NCBI GenBank assembly: GCA_030123565.1
Contig: CP126122.1
Span: 2,804,800 to 2,868,799 of the forward strand
Direction: 5' to 3'
Source: Nitrospira sp.
GTDB taxonomy: Bacteria; Nitrospirota; Nitrospiria; Nitrospirales; Nitrospiraceae
DNA: 64,000 nucleotides
In this document: positions 44,119-53,200 of the stretch, one piece after another
How positions within the stretch are numbered: the stretch's first letter is position 1
Layout: every line of letters starts with the position of its first letter
Program-made: the position numbers and the translations under genes
The notes under the pieces: generated by a model
Databases searched by the model: none
Told to the model about the DNA's origin: nothing
Seen by the model: only the letters and a program-made list of their open reading frames with translations

Positions 44119-45737
44119 GGCCGTACCCCAGCAATGTTCATACGAAGGCGATAGATGCCTGTCAACGCCGTGATGTAGAGCGTCTTGCCGTCGTCGTCTC
44201 CCCAGGCCAAATTATGCGGATCTTCCGGGCCCTTGATGAGCCCCACCTGTTTCCCTTCCGGCGAGAGGATCCAGAGTCCTCCCGGACCCGTGGAATAGAC
44301 GTTGCCTTTCTGATCGACTTTCAGGCCGTCCAACGCGTCATTGCCGGGCGCGTCCGTCATGTCGAAGAAAAGCTTGCCGTTTGACAAGGTGCAATCGGCG
44401 TTCACGTCATAACGCAGAATCACCTTTCGCCTGTCGTTCCAATTGTTCACATACAGAAACTGCTCGTCCGGCGAGAGCGCGAGCCCGTTCGGCGCATCGA
44501 GATCAGTGCTCACGAGCTTCACCTGCCCATCCTTCACGCAATAGACGCCGCTGTAGGACAGTTCCTTGCGTGGGTCGTCGAAAGCCTTCGGCAAGCCGAA
44601 CGGCGGATCGGTGAAATAGAGGACCCCGTCGGAGCGATAGACGAGATCGTTGGGGCTGTTGAGTCGTTTGCCGTCATACCGGTCGGCCAACACCGTGATG
44701 TTGCCGTGTGGCTCGACCAGAATGACACGGCGGTTGCCGTGCTGGTTGATCGTGAGGCGACCTTGCCTGTCCAAGGTCAACCCGTTCGAGCCGGGCTGGT
44801 GATAGTCACCGACGTCGAAGCCGCTATAGCCGCTCTTGGCGCGAAAGACGGAGACCTGCCCTTCCGCCGACCAACGATAGATCCTGTTGGCGTTGGGATC
44901 ACTGAAGAGGAGGTATCCCGAGGCATTAGCGGTGGCCGGAACCCAGACCGGTCCTTCGGTGAACAGAAAGCCACCGGCGAGGTGCTCGAGTTGCGTGCCC
45001 GGCGCAACGATCTGATCGAGCCCCGGATCGACCTTCACGATCTCGGTCTTGACGAACCGCGTTGGCCCGATGTGATTGGGCCTGTAGAAATCGAGTGTGG
45101 CGGAGCGCACCCAGATGAAGTTCCCCGGAGGATTGGACAGGGGGCCGTTGATCCCGAACAGTGCGAGCTGAATTGTCTGGCCGACCTTTGCGTTCCTTGT
45201 CAGCACGACCCGATTCGGCGCATTGAACCCCTTGATCAACTGACCGCCTGCTTGCCCCAAGACCAGCGGCAACCTCCCGTCCACCCACATTTCCGCATAG
45301 TCATCGATCGCGACCTCCAAGACGATCGTCGCTCCGGTGGGATCGAACGAGCCGATCCTCTCAGGGATCGTCACGCTCGTGCGGTACCAGTTGAAGCAGA
45401 GCCGTCCGGTCGAACGCCGCTCTTCCAATTGCGCGGGTTTGATTTGCTCCCAACTGGAATCGTCGAAGTCGGCGGCGCCGGCGTGGACGTCGATGTCTTG
45501 CGTGCGATTCGGCGGGCCGGAAGGCGCGAGGTCTGCTCCAGGGCCGTGATGGTCAACCTCGACGACCTTCACCTCACGGTATCGCCACTGGCCCTTGACC
45601 AGCGCCATCCCTTCGTCCGTCTTCAAATCCACAATCGCATCCGGCCGCACCCCCGGCGCATCACCGGTGACCTGAGCCCAGGAAGTGTGCCCGGATACAA
45701 CGAAAGCCGCTATCGCAAGAACCGTCCAACACTTCAT
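44115..45737 (-). CDS. Exported SMP-30/gluconolactonase-like protein with an N-terminal sandwich domain
   Basis: 540 residues from an ATG with GGAG seven bases upstream; the open frame extends farther but that part lacks support. A signal peptide ends near SGHTSWAQ. Residues of about 30-220 look like a galactose-binding-type beta sandwich (CFNWYRTSVTIPERIGSFD, VLEVAIDDYAEMWVDGRLP). The C-terminal 300 residues are an SMP-30 propeller (FLFTEGPVWVPATANASGYL, LNSPNDLVYRSDGVLYFTDP). This two-domain build suggests carbohydrate binding together with lactone hydrolysis. Confidence 0.87.
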   Translation of the reverse strand: MKCWTVLAIAAFVVSGHTSWAQVTGDAPGVRPDAIVDLKTDEGMALVKGQWRYREVKVVEVDHHGPGADLAPSGPPNRTQDIDVHAGAADFDDSSWEQIKPAQLEERRSTGRLCFNWYRTSVTIPERIGSFDPTGATIVLEVAIDDYAEMWVDGRLPLVLGQAGGQLIKGFNAPNRVVLTRNAKVGQTIQLALFGINGPLSNPPGNFIWVRSATLDFYRPNHIGPTRFVKTEIVKVDPGLDQIVAPGTQLEHLAGGFLFTEGPVWVPATANASGYLLFSDPNANRIYRWSAEGQVSVFRAKSGYSGFDVGDYHQPGSNGLTLDRQGRLTINQHGNRRVILVEPHGNITVLADRYDGKRLNSPNDLVYRSDGVLYFTDPPFGLPKAFDDPRKELSYSGVYCVKDGQVKLVSTDLDAPNGLALSPDEQFLYVNNWNDRRKVILRYDVNADCTLSNGKLFFDMTDAPGNDALDGLKVDQKGNVYSTGPGGLWILSPEGKQVGLIKGPEDPHNLAWGDDDGKTLYITALTGIYRLRMNIAGVRP

Positions 45738-45882
45738 CCTCTGACTCCATCTCCAGGCTTTGGATTGCTCTTCCGTCCACCTCACATAGGGCTGGGAAGG
45801 ATTGGCGTCTACCGCGCGCATCGAACGAGCACATTCTGATCGTGCGCGTTCTGCGAGCGAGGAGGCCAATCCTTCCCCGCCC

Positions 45883-46800
45883 TCACCGCACCTTCACCAC
45901 GTAATAGTCAAACGGCCCCTCCACTTCCTTAAACCAATGCGGCACCCCGTTCGGAATGATCACCACATCGCCCGGCACGAGTTTGCGCGTCTCACCGCCC
46001 TCGACGTCAGGCGCACGAAATTCATGCGGAGCGATCGTCTTCGCAGCAACCGGTTTCCCGCCGGTGATCAACGTCGCCGACCCCTTGAGGACATAGACGA
46101 TGTCCGTGTCGAATTCATGGATCTCGACGAGGCCGGCCCTGTCGCGGTGACTCGCATGCACCATGTAGTTCCGAGCCGCGTGCATCATGCTCTCGTCTTC
46201 ACCCACCAGCACCGCGCCTTTCGCAAAGGACGCAGAAACCTTTTGACTCTCGATGTACGTGACGGGGAGGAGGGCATGGCCATTCGCCATAGTCATCGCC
46301 TGCATCGATCCCAATGACTGCGCGCCGACGATCGCCAGTTCTTCATCCTGTTGTGCGCTCGCTGCGCCACTGACACCGATCGCACCGACGACTTTTCCTT
46401 CCCATTCGAGCGGCACGCCGCCTTGCAGCGGCGTGAAGTTCTGGAGATCGCCGCCAAGGGTGACCATCGAGGTGCGGCCGCTCTTGATCGCCTCCTCAAA
46501 CACCTTGGTCGGTTTCTTGAACAGCGCCGCGGTACGCGCCTTCCCGACCGCAATGTTCGCGCTGGCGGCGAAGGTCTGGTCCAGACGTTCCAAAGCCAAG
46601 AGATTGCCACCCTCATCGACGACGGCGATCGATCCGCCCGGCGCATTGACGCGCATTGCCTCAGCCACTGTCGCAGCGATGACGTTTTTTGCTCCTTCGA
46701 GCGTCAGGCCGCGATTATCGGTCACGGAATCCGCATGACTCGCCGTTGCGAGCACCACGCTCATTACTGCTGCTGTGAGCGCCTCCGTATATCTCATCAT
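45883..46800 (-). CDS. Exported HbpS/GlcG-type domain fused to a cupin
   Basis: 305 residues, ATG preceded by AAAGGAG. A signal peptide is followed by the DUF336/HbpS domain: LTLEGAKNVIAATVAEAMRV, GGSIAVVDEGGNLLALERLD and PLQGGVPLEWEGKVVGAIGV. HbpS-type proteins bind haem or corrinoids outside the cell. The last 110 residues form a cupin, with VEIHEFDTDIVYVLKGSATL and LVPGDVVIIPNGVPHWFKEV. The fusion is interesting because both halves can bind metal centres. It is followed by the SMP-30 genes. Confidence 0.86.
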   Translation of the reverse strand: MMRYTEALTAAVMSVVLATASHADSVTDNRGLTLEGAKNVIAATVAEAMRVNAPGGSIAVVDEGGNLLALERLDQTFAASANIAVGKARTAALFKKPTKVFEEAIKSGRTSMVTLGGDLQNFTPLQGGVPLEWEGKVVGAIGVSGAASAQQDEELAIVGAQSLGSMQAMTMANGHALLPVTYIESQKVSASFAKGAVLVGEDESMMHAARNYMVHASHRDRAGLVEIHEFDTDIVYVLKGSATLITGGKPVAAKTIAPHEFRAPDVEGGETRKLVPGDVVIIPNGVPHWFKEVEGPFDYYVVKVR

Positions 46801-46904
46801 GTTTCTCCTTTCTGCTTGTAGAGCGGTCAGCCTTCAGCGATCAGCCTTCAGATCAGAGCATATCCCTCAGAAGCTGAGGCCTGATGGCTGAAAACTGACG
46901 GCTA
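46801..46904 (-). repeat. Intercistronic imperfect hairpin, copy 2
   Basis: It begins at the TAG stop of the upstream HbpS gene and reads TAGCCGTCAGTTTTCAGCC, pairing with GAAGGCTGATCGCTGAAGG downstream. It shares order and wording with the element at 47385-47489. Confidence 0.55.
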
Positions 46905-47384
46905 TGGCGTTCCAAACGACGCCGCGACCGACACTCCGACGATGGCGATCGCCTCATCCTGCCCAGGCGTTTCTCCGCTCACCCCGATGGCGCCGATCAC
47001 CTTGCCCGAGACGACGATCGGCACGCCGCCCTGTAACGGCACCGCGCCATGAAGCGCCAGTGCGGCCACGCGTCCGTTCCTGACCTGCTCTTCGAACACT
47101 CTGCTCGGTCGCCGGAAGATCGCGGCGGTCCTCGCCTTGTCGATGCCGACGTTTACGCTGGCCACTTGCGTGTCATCGAAGCGCTGGAGCAGGAGGAGGT
47201 TCCCACCTTCATCCACCACGGCAATCACGACCCTGGCACCCTCCGCCTTTGCCCTGGCTTCCGCGGCGGCGACAATCTGCTTGGCGCCCTCCAACGTCAG
47301 GGCCTTCTTCTCAACCAACTGGGCCTCTACGGTGCCGACCATCGCACCTAGGATGACCATCGCAATGAACATCGAGCGGATCAT
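46902..47384 (-). CDS. Exported HbpS/GlcG-type haem-binding-like protein
   Basis: 160 residues with a signal peptide (SMFIAMVILGAMVGTVEAQ). The domain LTLEGAKQIVAAAEARAKAE, VVIAVVDEGGNLLLLQRFDD and PLQGGVPIVVSGKVIGAIGV matches the first domain of the downstream fusion protein, so the two are paralogues. The start has AGGAGGAGG upstream. These proteins bind haem or related tetrapyrroles in Streptomyces HbpS; the ligand here is not known. Confidence 0.86.
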   Translation of the reverse strand: MIRSMFIAMVILGAMVGTVEAQLVEKKALTLEGAKQIVAAAEARAKAEGARVVIAVVDEGGNLLLLQRFDDTQVASVNVGIDKARTAAIFRRPSRVFEEQVRNGRVAALALHGAVPLQGGVPIVVSGKVIGAIGVSGETPGQDEAIAIVGVSVAASFGTP

Positions 47385-47489
47385 GTTGTCGTCCTCCTCC
47401 TGCTGAGCAGAAAGCGCTCAGCCATCAGCGGCCAGCCTCATTCTTCCAAAGAAGCTGAGCGCTGATCGCCGACGGCTGATTGCTATCCG
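47385..47489 (-). repeat. Intercistronic imperfect hairpin, copy 1
   Basis: After the DM13-like stop the minus strand reads AGCAATCAGCCGTCGGCGAT and CAGCGCTCAGCTTCTTTGG, followed by the partly complementary GGCTGGCCGCTGATGGCTG. Same arrangement as the next gap in the operon. Confidence 0.55.
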
Positions 47490-47984
47490 CTAACGGCCCA
47501 TCGCCATGCCGTCATGCTTCATGCCGCTGTCCGCACGCATCCCGCTCATCTGCGATTCGCCCGAGGCCGTCATGATCGGCTTGGGGAAGGACGCTTCGCC
47601 CAACAGGGCCTCGGCCCAGGCACAATAGATCTGCACTTTTGCGACATCGTGGATGTAGGAGGGAATGGTGATCGTGCGATTTTCCTTCTCTCCGCCGAGC
47701 AGGCCGCCCTTGATCTTCAGCCGATTGAGGAGGTAGACGTTGCCCTTCGAGTCCACCACCTGCCAGTGCGGCGCCGGCGTATCCGGAATCTTGAACTCAT
47801 CGGACCAGGTCAAGGTGTCGTTGTTTCCCGATCGCCCATGGGTCGCCGTACCGCTGTTGGCCTTGACACCTTCGAACTTCGCTGTGCTGTGGGCATCAGC
47901 CGCCAATCCGTTCGACGCCACGAACAATCCCGCCGCCGCAACCATGGACAGAAACCCCATTGTGAATACGTTCTGTGCACGCAT
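47490..47984 (-). CDS. Exported DM13-like protein
   Basis: 164 residues. The signal peptide ends near ASNGLAADAH. The core DTLTWSDEFKIPDTPAPHWQ, VVDSKGNVYLLNRLKIKGG and IHDVAKVQIYCAWAEALLGE follows the DM13 pattern, in which a conserved Cys and a final aromatic-Cys block are thought to take part in electron transfer. The tail is Met/His-rich (QMSGMRADSGMKHDGMAMG), which suits copper binding. It is the first gene of a five-gene operon running to 43108 and has an ECF-type promoter motif upstream. Confidence 0.72.
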   Translation of the reverse strand: MRAQNVFTMGFLSMVAAAGLFVASNGLAADAHSTAKFEGVKANSGTATHGRSGNNDTLTWSDEFKIPDTPAPHWQVVDSKGNVYLLNRLKIKGGLLGGEKENRTITIPSYIHDVAKVQIYCAWAEALLGEASFPKPIMTASGESQMSGMRADSGMKHDGMAMGR

Positions 47985-48067
47985 AACGCCTCCTTCTTAT
48001 GTGGATGGTGTGGGTGACCTGCGGTGCCGAGGCGCTCAGCGCTTCGTCTTCCCGCATCTGCACGTCT

Positions 48068-48093
48068 GTCGGGCGACGGAGTGAGTCCTTACA
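48068..48093 (-). promoter_or_regulatory. ECF-type promoter motif, site 7 (DM13/HbpS/SMP-30 operon)
   Basis: TGTAAG at 48093-48088, 16 bases, then CGAC at 48071-48068, 83 bases before the DM13-like ATG. Confidence 0.65.
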
Positions 48094-48097
48094 GAAT

Positions 48098-48122
48098 CTC
48101 GTGAAGCGTCTCTCGTGAAGCG
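48098..48122 (+). repeat. Dispersed repeat, copy D
   Basis: CTCGTGAAGCGTCT followed by CTCGTGAAGCG, two near-identical units in tandem, with further ACGAGATACGA words at about 48145-48170. Confidence 0.55.
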
Positions 48123-48176
48123 GGGTTCGCCGGACGATCTGATCCGAACGAGATACGAACAACGAGATACGAGGAG

Positions 48177-48973
48177 TCAGGCCATATAGCTGCAGCGGAA
48201 GATGCAGCGTGTGTTGTTGTGATGGTGCAGCTTGGCGCAGAACACGCGCTGTACCCCCTTGGTACGAACGTAGATTTCTGCGGCGAGCAGCATGCCGAAG
48301 GGAGGAGCGATGAGGTAGATCCAGAAGGAAGTCCAGAGATGAGCCGACAGGGCCGACGCAAACGAACGCGCGGGATTCATGCTCATGCCGGAGAGCGGCG
48401 CTTCGATCACGATATAGGTGGCGACAAGCGCGCCTGCAAAGAGACCGGTCCAGACATTCAGCGACTTCGTATTCGACACCATCAACACGACGAGCATGAG
48501 TCCGAATGAGATCAACAATTCCGCGACGAATGCCACCGACGGTCCGCCGGCCCCCGGCACTGTGGCGACATAATTGACGGCCGGATGTTCGATGGCCATA
48601 CCGATCGCGCTTGCCGCCGCCAGGAGTCCATCAGCCCGCCGATGAACTGCGCCATCAGGTAACAAGCGGCGTCTACCCCTGCGACCTTGCCAAGGCGAAA
48701 AAACGTCATGGTGACCGCCGGATTGAAATGTGCGCCGGAGCGCTTGCCCCAGGGAGAGTAAATCAATCCGATCGCCGTCAGTCCCATGGCCAACCCGATC
48801 AACAGGCGCCGAGTCGTCCGATCGGTGAACAGATCGTGCAAGGGCGAGTGGGGATATTCCAGCAAAGTCGTGACGACCGCAGCCGAGACCATGAAGAGAC
48901 CGAGGCCTGCCGCCTCCATCAGATACTCGGGCCAATGCTCGCGCACGACCTGAAATGACGCCGGTCTCGGCAT
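48177..48973 (-). pseudogene. MIP/aquaporin-family channel, frameshifted
   Basis: The first frame gives EYLMEAAGLGLFMVSAAVVT, then SGAHFNPAVTMTFFRLGKVA and DAACYLMAQFIGGL. The second frame continues with LLAAASAIGMAIEHPAVNYV, VAFVAELLISFGLMLVVLMV and GMSMNPARSFASALSAHLWT. Both NPA boxes of a MIP channel are therefore present, but in different frames, with the break at about 48625-48640. One extra or missing base would explain it. An ECF-type promoter motif lies upstream, so the gene was or is part of that regulon. Confidence 0.8.
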
Positions 48974-49047
48974 AGGTGTTTCTCCTCCCGATCACCTTGC
49001 AGCGCGGCACACCTCACCGGTCAAGTATCGGAACGGACTGTTCGTTG

Positions 49048-49073
49048 GTCTGGCGGCGGCGCAGGTTCTTACT
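49048..49073 (-). promoter_or_regulatory. ECF-type promoter motif, site 8 (aquaporin gene)
   Basis: AGTAAG at 49073-49068, 16 bases, then AGAC at 49051-49048, 74 bases before the ATG. One base weaker than the other -35 words. Confidence 0.5.
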
Positions 49074-49142
49074 GCGCGAGACGCGGCGGAGAGCGGCAAT
49101 AAAGAGGCCGGCAATGGATCGCGGTTCAGCGGAGAGCTGCCA

Positions 49143-49508
49143 TTACTTTGTCTCCACCGCTATGCCATACACCTGGGTACAGGCGCGTGAGAAGAGAATG
49201 AAGTGCTGGTAATAACCGTCTACCGTGACCTCGACCAGCGCGTCGGCCAGTGGTTTCATGCGAAGCGCATCATCGACGGCATTTCTCATCTCATTCCCGC
49301 CCGTGATCGGGATGAGGCCGAGGATTTGATAGATACAGTCCTGGCCACGCACCTTGCCGAGTTCCGTATAGCCGCCGGGCGCGAGGGGCTTCGTGGAGGG
49401 CGCGATGCCACCGGGACGATGCATGCAGCCGGCAGTGAACAGCGCCAGCGCCACCACCGCGATTGTTCCAACTCTCACCGACCACTTGTTCGAACGTCGT
49501 TGCATCAT
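49143..49508 (-). CDS. Small TRL-like lipoprotein
   Basis: 121 residues with lipobox VVALALFTAGCMH (cysteine 28). The mature part has LGKVRGQDCIYQILGLIPIT and GNEMRNAVDDALRMKPLADA, then ALVEVTVDGYYQHFILFSRA. This resembles the TRL-type lipoproteins, where a Cys-containing strand is followed by a helix and a C-terminal strand. The assignment is tentative. It is a single-gene unit. Confidence 0.65.
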   Translation of the reverse strand: MMQRRSNKWSVRVGTIAVVALALFTAGCMHRPGGIAPSTKPLAPGGYTELGKVRGQDCIYQILGLIPITGGNEMRNAVDDALRMKPLADALVEVTVDGYYQHFILFSRACTQVYGIAVETK

Positions 49509-50209
49509 GACGCGTCACTCCTTTCACATGTACGTCGACGGCTGGACGTGCTGATGGTCCAGCCGTTGCCCGAATCCAGATTTGCAGGACTTCTCAGGGG
49601 ATCGGTAAAAAGATTTACCCGGCAGGTCTAACGCTGAGACGTCGCTCGCTTATATTGCACGTCTCTCGGTCCTTCCTCAACCCAAAAAATCGCCACCGCA
49701 TTATAAAGTCGAAAATATCCATTTTAAATGGAATATAGAAATCGGAATACGATGATTCAAAAATGAGATGATCGTCCAACAATGCAACATCGCAGGATGT
49801 GCGATTTCTGTTTTGACCTGTAGAGGCGAGAGGTGGTTTCCCCAATGGGAACTCCTACAGGGGAATTCCGTTTCTGACCTTTGCGATCGCATGGACCGTC
49901 TTAGCGGCGTGATCACTCGTTCCAGAACACCAGCACGCTTAGTCGACAGAGTTGCGATATACGACAGACGGAAAGCATGGGGCGGAGTAATCACGTGGTC
50001 CTCCGCATGGAAGGGCCGCATCTGCGTCACGCCGCCGAGCAGATTCTTACCAAGTGGCGTGAAGCCGAGGTCGCATTGAGCAACGGGCAGCCTGTCGCCC
50101 AGGCCCGCCTGACCTCAATACAAAGAATACCAGCCCTTCCGTCGATCCTAAAGACATGACCCCTCCGTGCATCCTCATCTCTATAGATCAGTGAGGTGCA
50201 CGATCCGCG
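49509..50209. other. 701-base spacer without a supported gene
   Basis: Between the RTX gene end and the lipoprotein gene. An AT-rich block near 49690-49745 contains TCCATTT-T-AAATGGA (49718-49732), a perfect palindrome that could be an operator or part of the lipoprotein promoter. Overlapping frames on both strands have no recognisable content. Confidence 0.4.
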
Positions 50210-53200
50210 CTAGTGCCAATTCGCGGCAAGGACCGTCTGGACATCCTGCGGTCGTTGATCGATGGCCTGGTCCCACGTCAGCCCTGTCTGCTGGCTGAAG
50301 GTCGCCATCGCCTGAATCAATTGATCGACCTGCGTATTCAACAACGTTTGCCCATTGCCGGCCTGAATCGTTTCTATTTGATTCGTCGCACCTCCGTACC
50401 AGTTCTGAATCGTCACCTGGTCGGTCGTCCCATGCGGCGAAATCCGGAGATCGTTCGCCTGTCGGCTGAGGATGAGATCCAAGGGGTTAATGGTCGTCCC
50501 GAACAGAAGTTCATCCGAATTTCCGGGGAACGGGTCCTGATCGATGATCGTGTCCTGCCCGTCGCCTCGGAAGAAGTTGTACAAGTCATTGCTCGACCCG
50601 CCCGTCAGCGTGTCGTTGCCGGTACCGCCCGTGAACTTGTCGGCCCCGCTCCCACCCGTCAAAAGGTCGTTCCCCGCCCCGCCGAGGAGCTGATCGTCGC
50701 CTGAACCCGCATCGAGCGAATCGTTCCCGTCACCTCCGTTGAGTAGGTCATTGCCGCTACCCGCATTGAGCGTATCATCACCCAATCCACCCAAGAGTTG
50801 GTCGTCTCCGCTGCCACCCAGTAGGCTGTCATTTCCAGCCCCACCGTTGATGGTATCGTTGCCGGATCCCCCGTCGAGCGCATTGGCGCCCATGTTCCCG
50901 ATGATCACGTTGTTCAACACGTTGCCGGTCCCGTTGAGATTGCCCGTCCCAGTCAAAGTCAGGTTTTCGAGATTGGATCCTAAGGTATAGGTGATCGCGC
51001 TCTCGACCGTATCAATTCCCTGATTGGCGGCTTCGGTCACCACATCACCCGCCTGATTGACGACGTAGGTGTCGTCGCCGGTGCCGCCGATCATGTTGTC
51101 GTTGCCCAGGCTACCGTCCAATCGATCATTGCCGGCCCCGCTGGTCAGCGTATTGTTGGCACTATTCCCCAGGAGGATATTATCCAAGGTGTTGCCGGTC
51201 CCATTGATCGCCCCGGCTCCGGTGAGCGTCAGGTTCTCCAGGTTTGCTCCCAGGGTATAGGTGACGGCGCTCTCAACCTTGTCCACTCCTTCGTTGAGCG
51301 CTTCGGTGATCGTATCCCCCGTGTTGTCGACGACATAGGTGTCGTTGCCCAAACCACCGAGCATGGCATCATTGCCGGTCCCGCCGTCGAGACGATCATC
51401 ACCAGTACCGCCCCGCAGGGTGTCGTTCCCAGCGCCACCCAATAGGATATCGTTCCCGGCCCCACCATCCAACACGTTCGCCGCTCCGTTCCCGGTGAGG
51501 GTGTTGTTCAGCTCATTGCCGGTCCCATTGATCGCGGCTGTCCCGATGAGCGTCAGATGTTCCACATTCGCCCCGAGCTGGTAGGTCACCGTGCTTTGAA
51601 CGCTGTCCACCCCCTCATTGGCGGCCTCACTCACCAAATCTCCGCTGTTGTCGACCAGATAGGTGTCATCGTCGGCTCCCCCGGTCATCGTATCGGCCCC
51701 AGCGCCACCGTCCAGCACATTATTGCCGGCATTGCCGATCAGCACATTGTTCAGGCTGTTCCCCGTGCCGATGAGGTTCGCTGTCCCGGTGAGCGTCAAG
51801 TTCTCGACATTGGTTCCCAGGCTGTAGCTCACGTTGCTCTGCACGGTATCAGTCCCTTCGTTCGCTTGTTCCGTCACGACATCCCCGACATTGTCCACGA
51901 TGTAGATATCGTTGCCGGTGCCGCCGATCATAGTGTCGTTGCCCAGTCCACCGTCCAATCGATCGTTGCCGGTCCCTCCGGTCAGCTGGTTGTTGGCAGC
52001 ATTCCCCAGGAGAATATTGTCCAAGGCGTTGCCGGTCCCGTTGATCGAGTCGGTCCCCGCGAGCGTCAAGTTTTCGAGGTTTGCTCCGAGAGTATAGGTC
52101 ACGGCACTCTCAACCGTATCGGTGCCTTCATTAGCCTGCTCTGTCACCACATCGCCAGCACCGTCGACAAGATACGTGTCATCGCCAGCCCCGCCAATGA
52201 GCGTGTCCGCGCCCAGCCCCCCGTCGAGCACGTTGGCCCCTGCATTGCCGGTCAAGATGTTCGCTTGCGCATTGCCGGTCCCAGTGAGGTTCGCCGTCCC
52301 CGCCAACCGAAGGTTTTCGAGATTCGCCCCGAGCGTGTAGGACACAGCACTGATGACCAGATCGACACCTTCATTGGCCTGCTCCGTCACGCTGTCGCCG
52401 ACATCATCGACCAGGTAGGTGTCATCGCCCTGGCCCCCGCCCATCGCATCTGCGCCGGCACCGCCGTCGAGGATATTGGCCGCACTGTTGCCGGTGAGGA
52501 CGTTGTCCAATCCGTTACCAGTCCCATTGATCGCCGCCGACCCAGTGAGGGTGAGGTGCTCCACATTGTTGCCTAAGACCCAGCTCGCCGCCGATTGCAC
52601 CGTGTCGAGGCCCTCATTGAGGTTCTCGACGACCGTGTCACCCGCCCCCACGATGTAGGTGTCGTTCCCCAGGCCGCCAGTGAGGACGTTGGTCCCGTCA
52701 TTGCCCGTCAGCACATTGTCCAGTTCGTTGCCGGTGGCGTCGATGGCATCGCTCCCCGTCAACGCGAGATTCTCGACGTTCGGGCTCAACGCATAGGTGA
52801 CGGAACTCAGCACCATATCCGAGCCCTCATTGGCCAGTTCCGTCACGACATCGTCGTCCTGATCGACGACATAGGTGTCATTGCCCGCGCCACCCACCAG
52901 GCGATCGGTTCCGATGCCTCCGTCGAGCAGATCATTGCCTGCCTCGCCCGAGAGTACATCGGCGCCCTCTCCACCTCGGAGGAAGTCGTTGCCGGTTCCG
53001 CCGCTCACCGTATCGTTCCCGGCGAGCGCATCCACGGTATCATCACCCCCGAGTGCGCTGATGACGTCGTCATCCGGCGTCCCGGTGAGCGTATCGTTCC
53101 CGTCCGTGCCCGTGATCTCGCCCGGTCCGGTCTGGAGATCGGCCAGGCGAGCGAACGTCCCATCCGCGAAGACCAAGGTCTCCACGACGACGGATCCATT

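Noticed and set aside
50026..50051. GGTAAG-N16-TGAC on the minus strand, like the ECF-type motif
   Set aside because: The first base differs, and the nearest convincing gene start is more than 500 bases away, so it was not counted with the eight sites.
49615..50159. Overlapping short frames on both strands next to the RTX gene end
   Set aside because: No recognisable motif and none has a convincing start. The AT-rich part looks regulatory.
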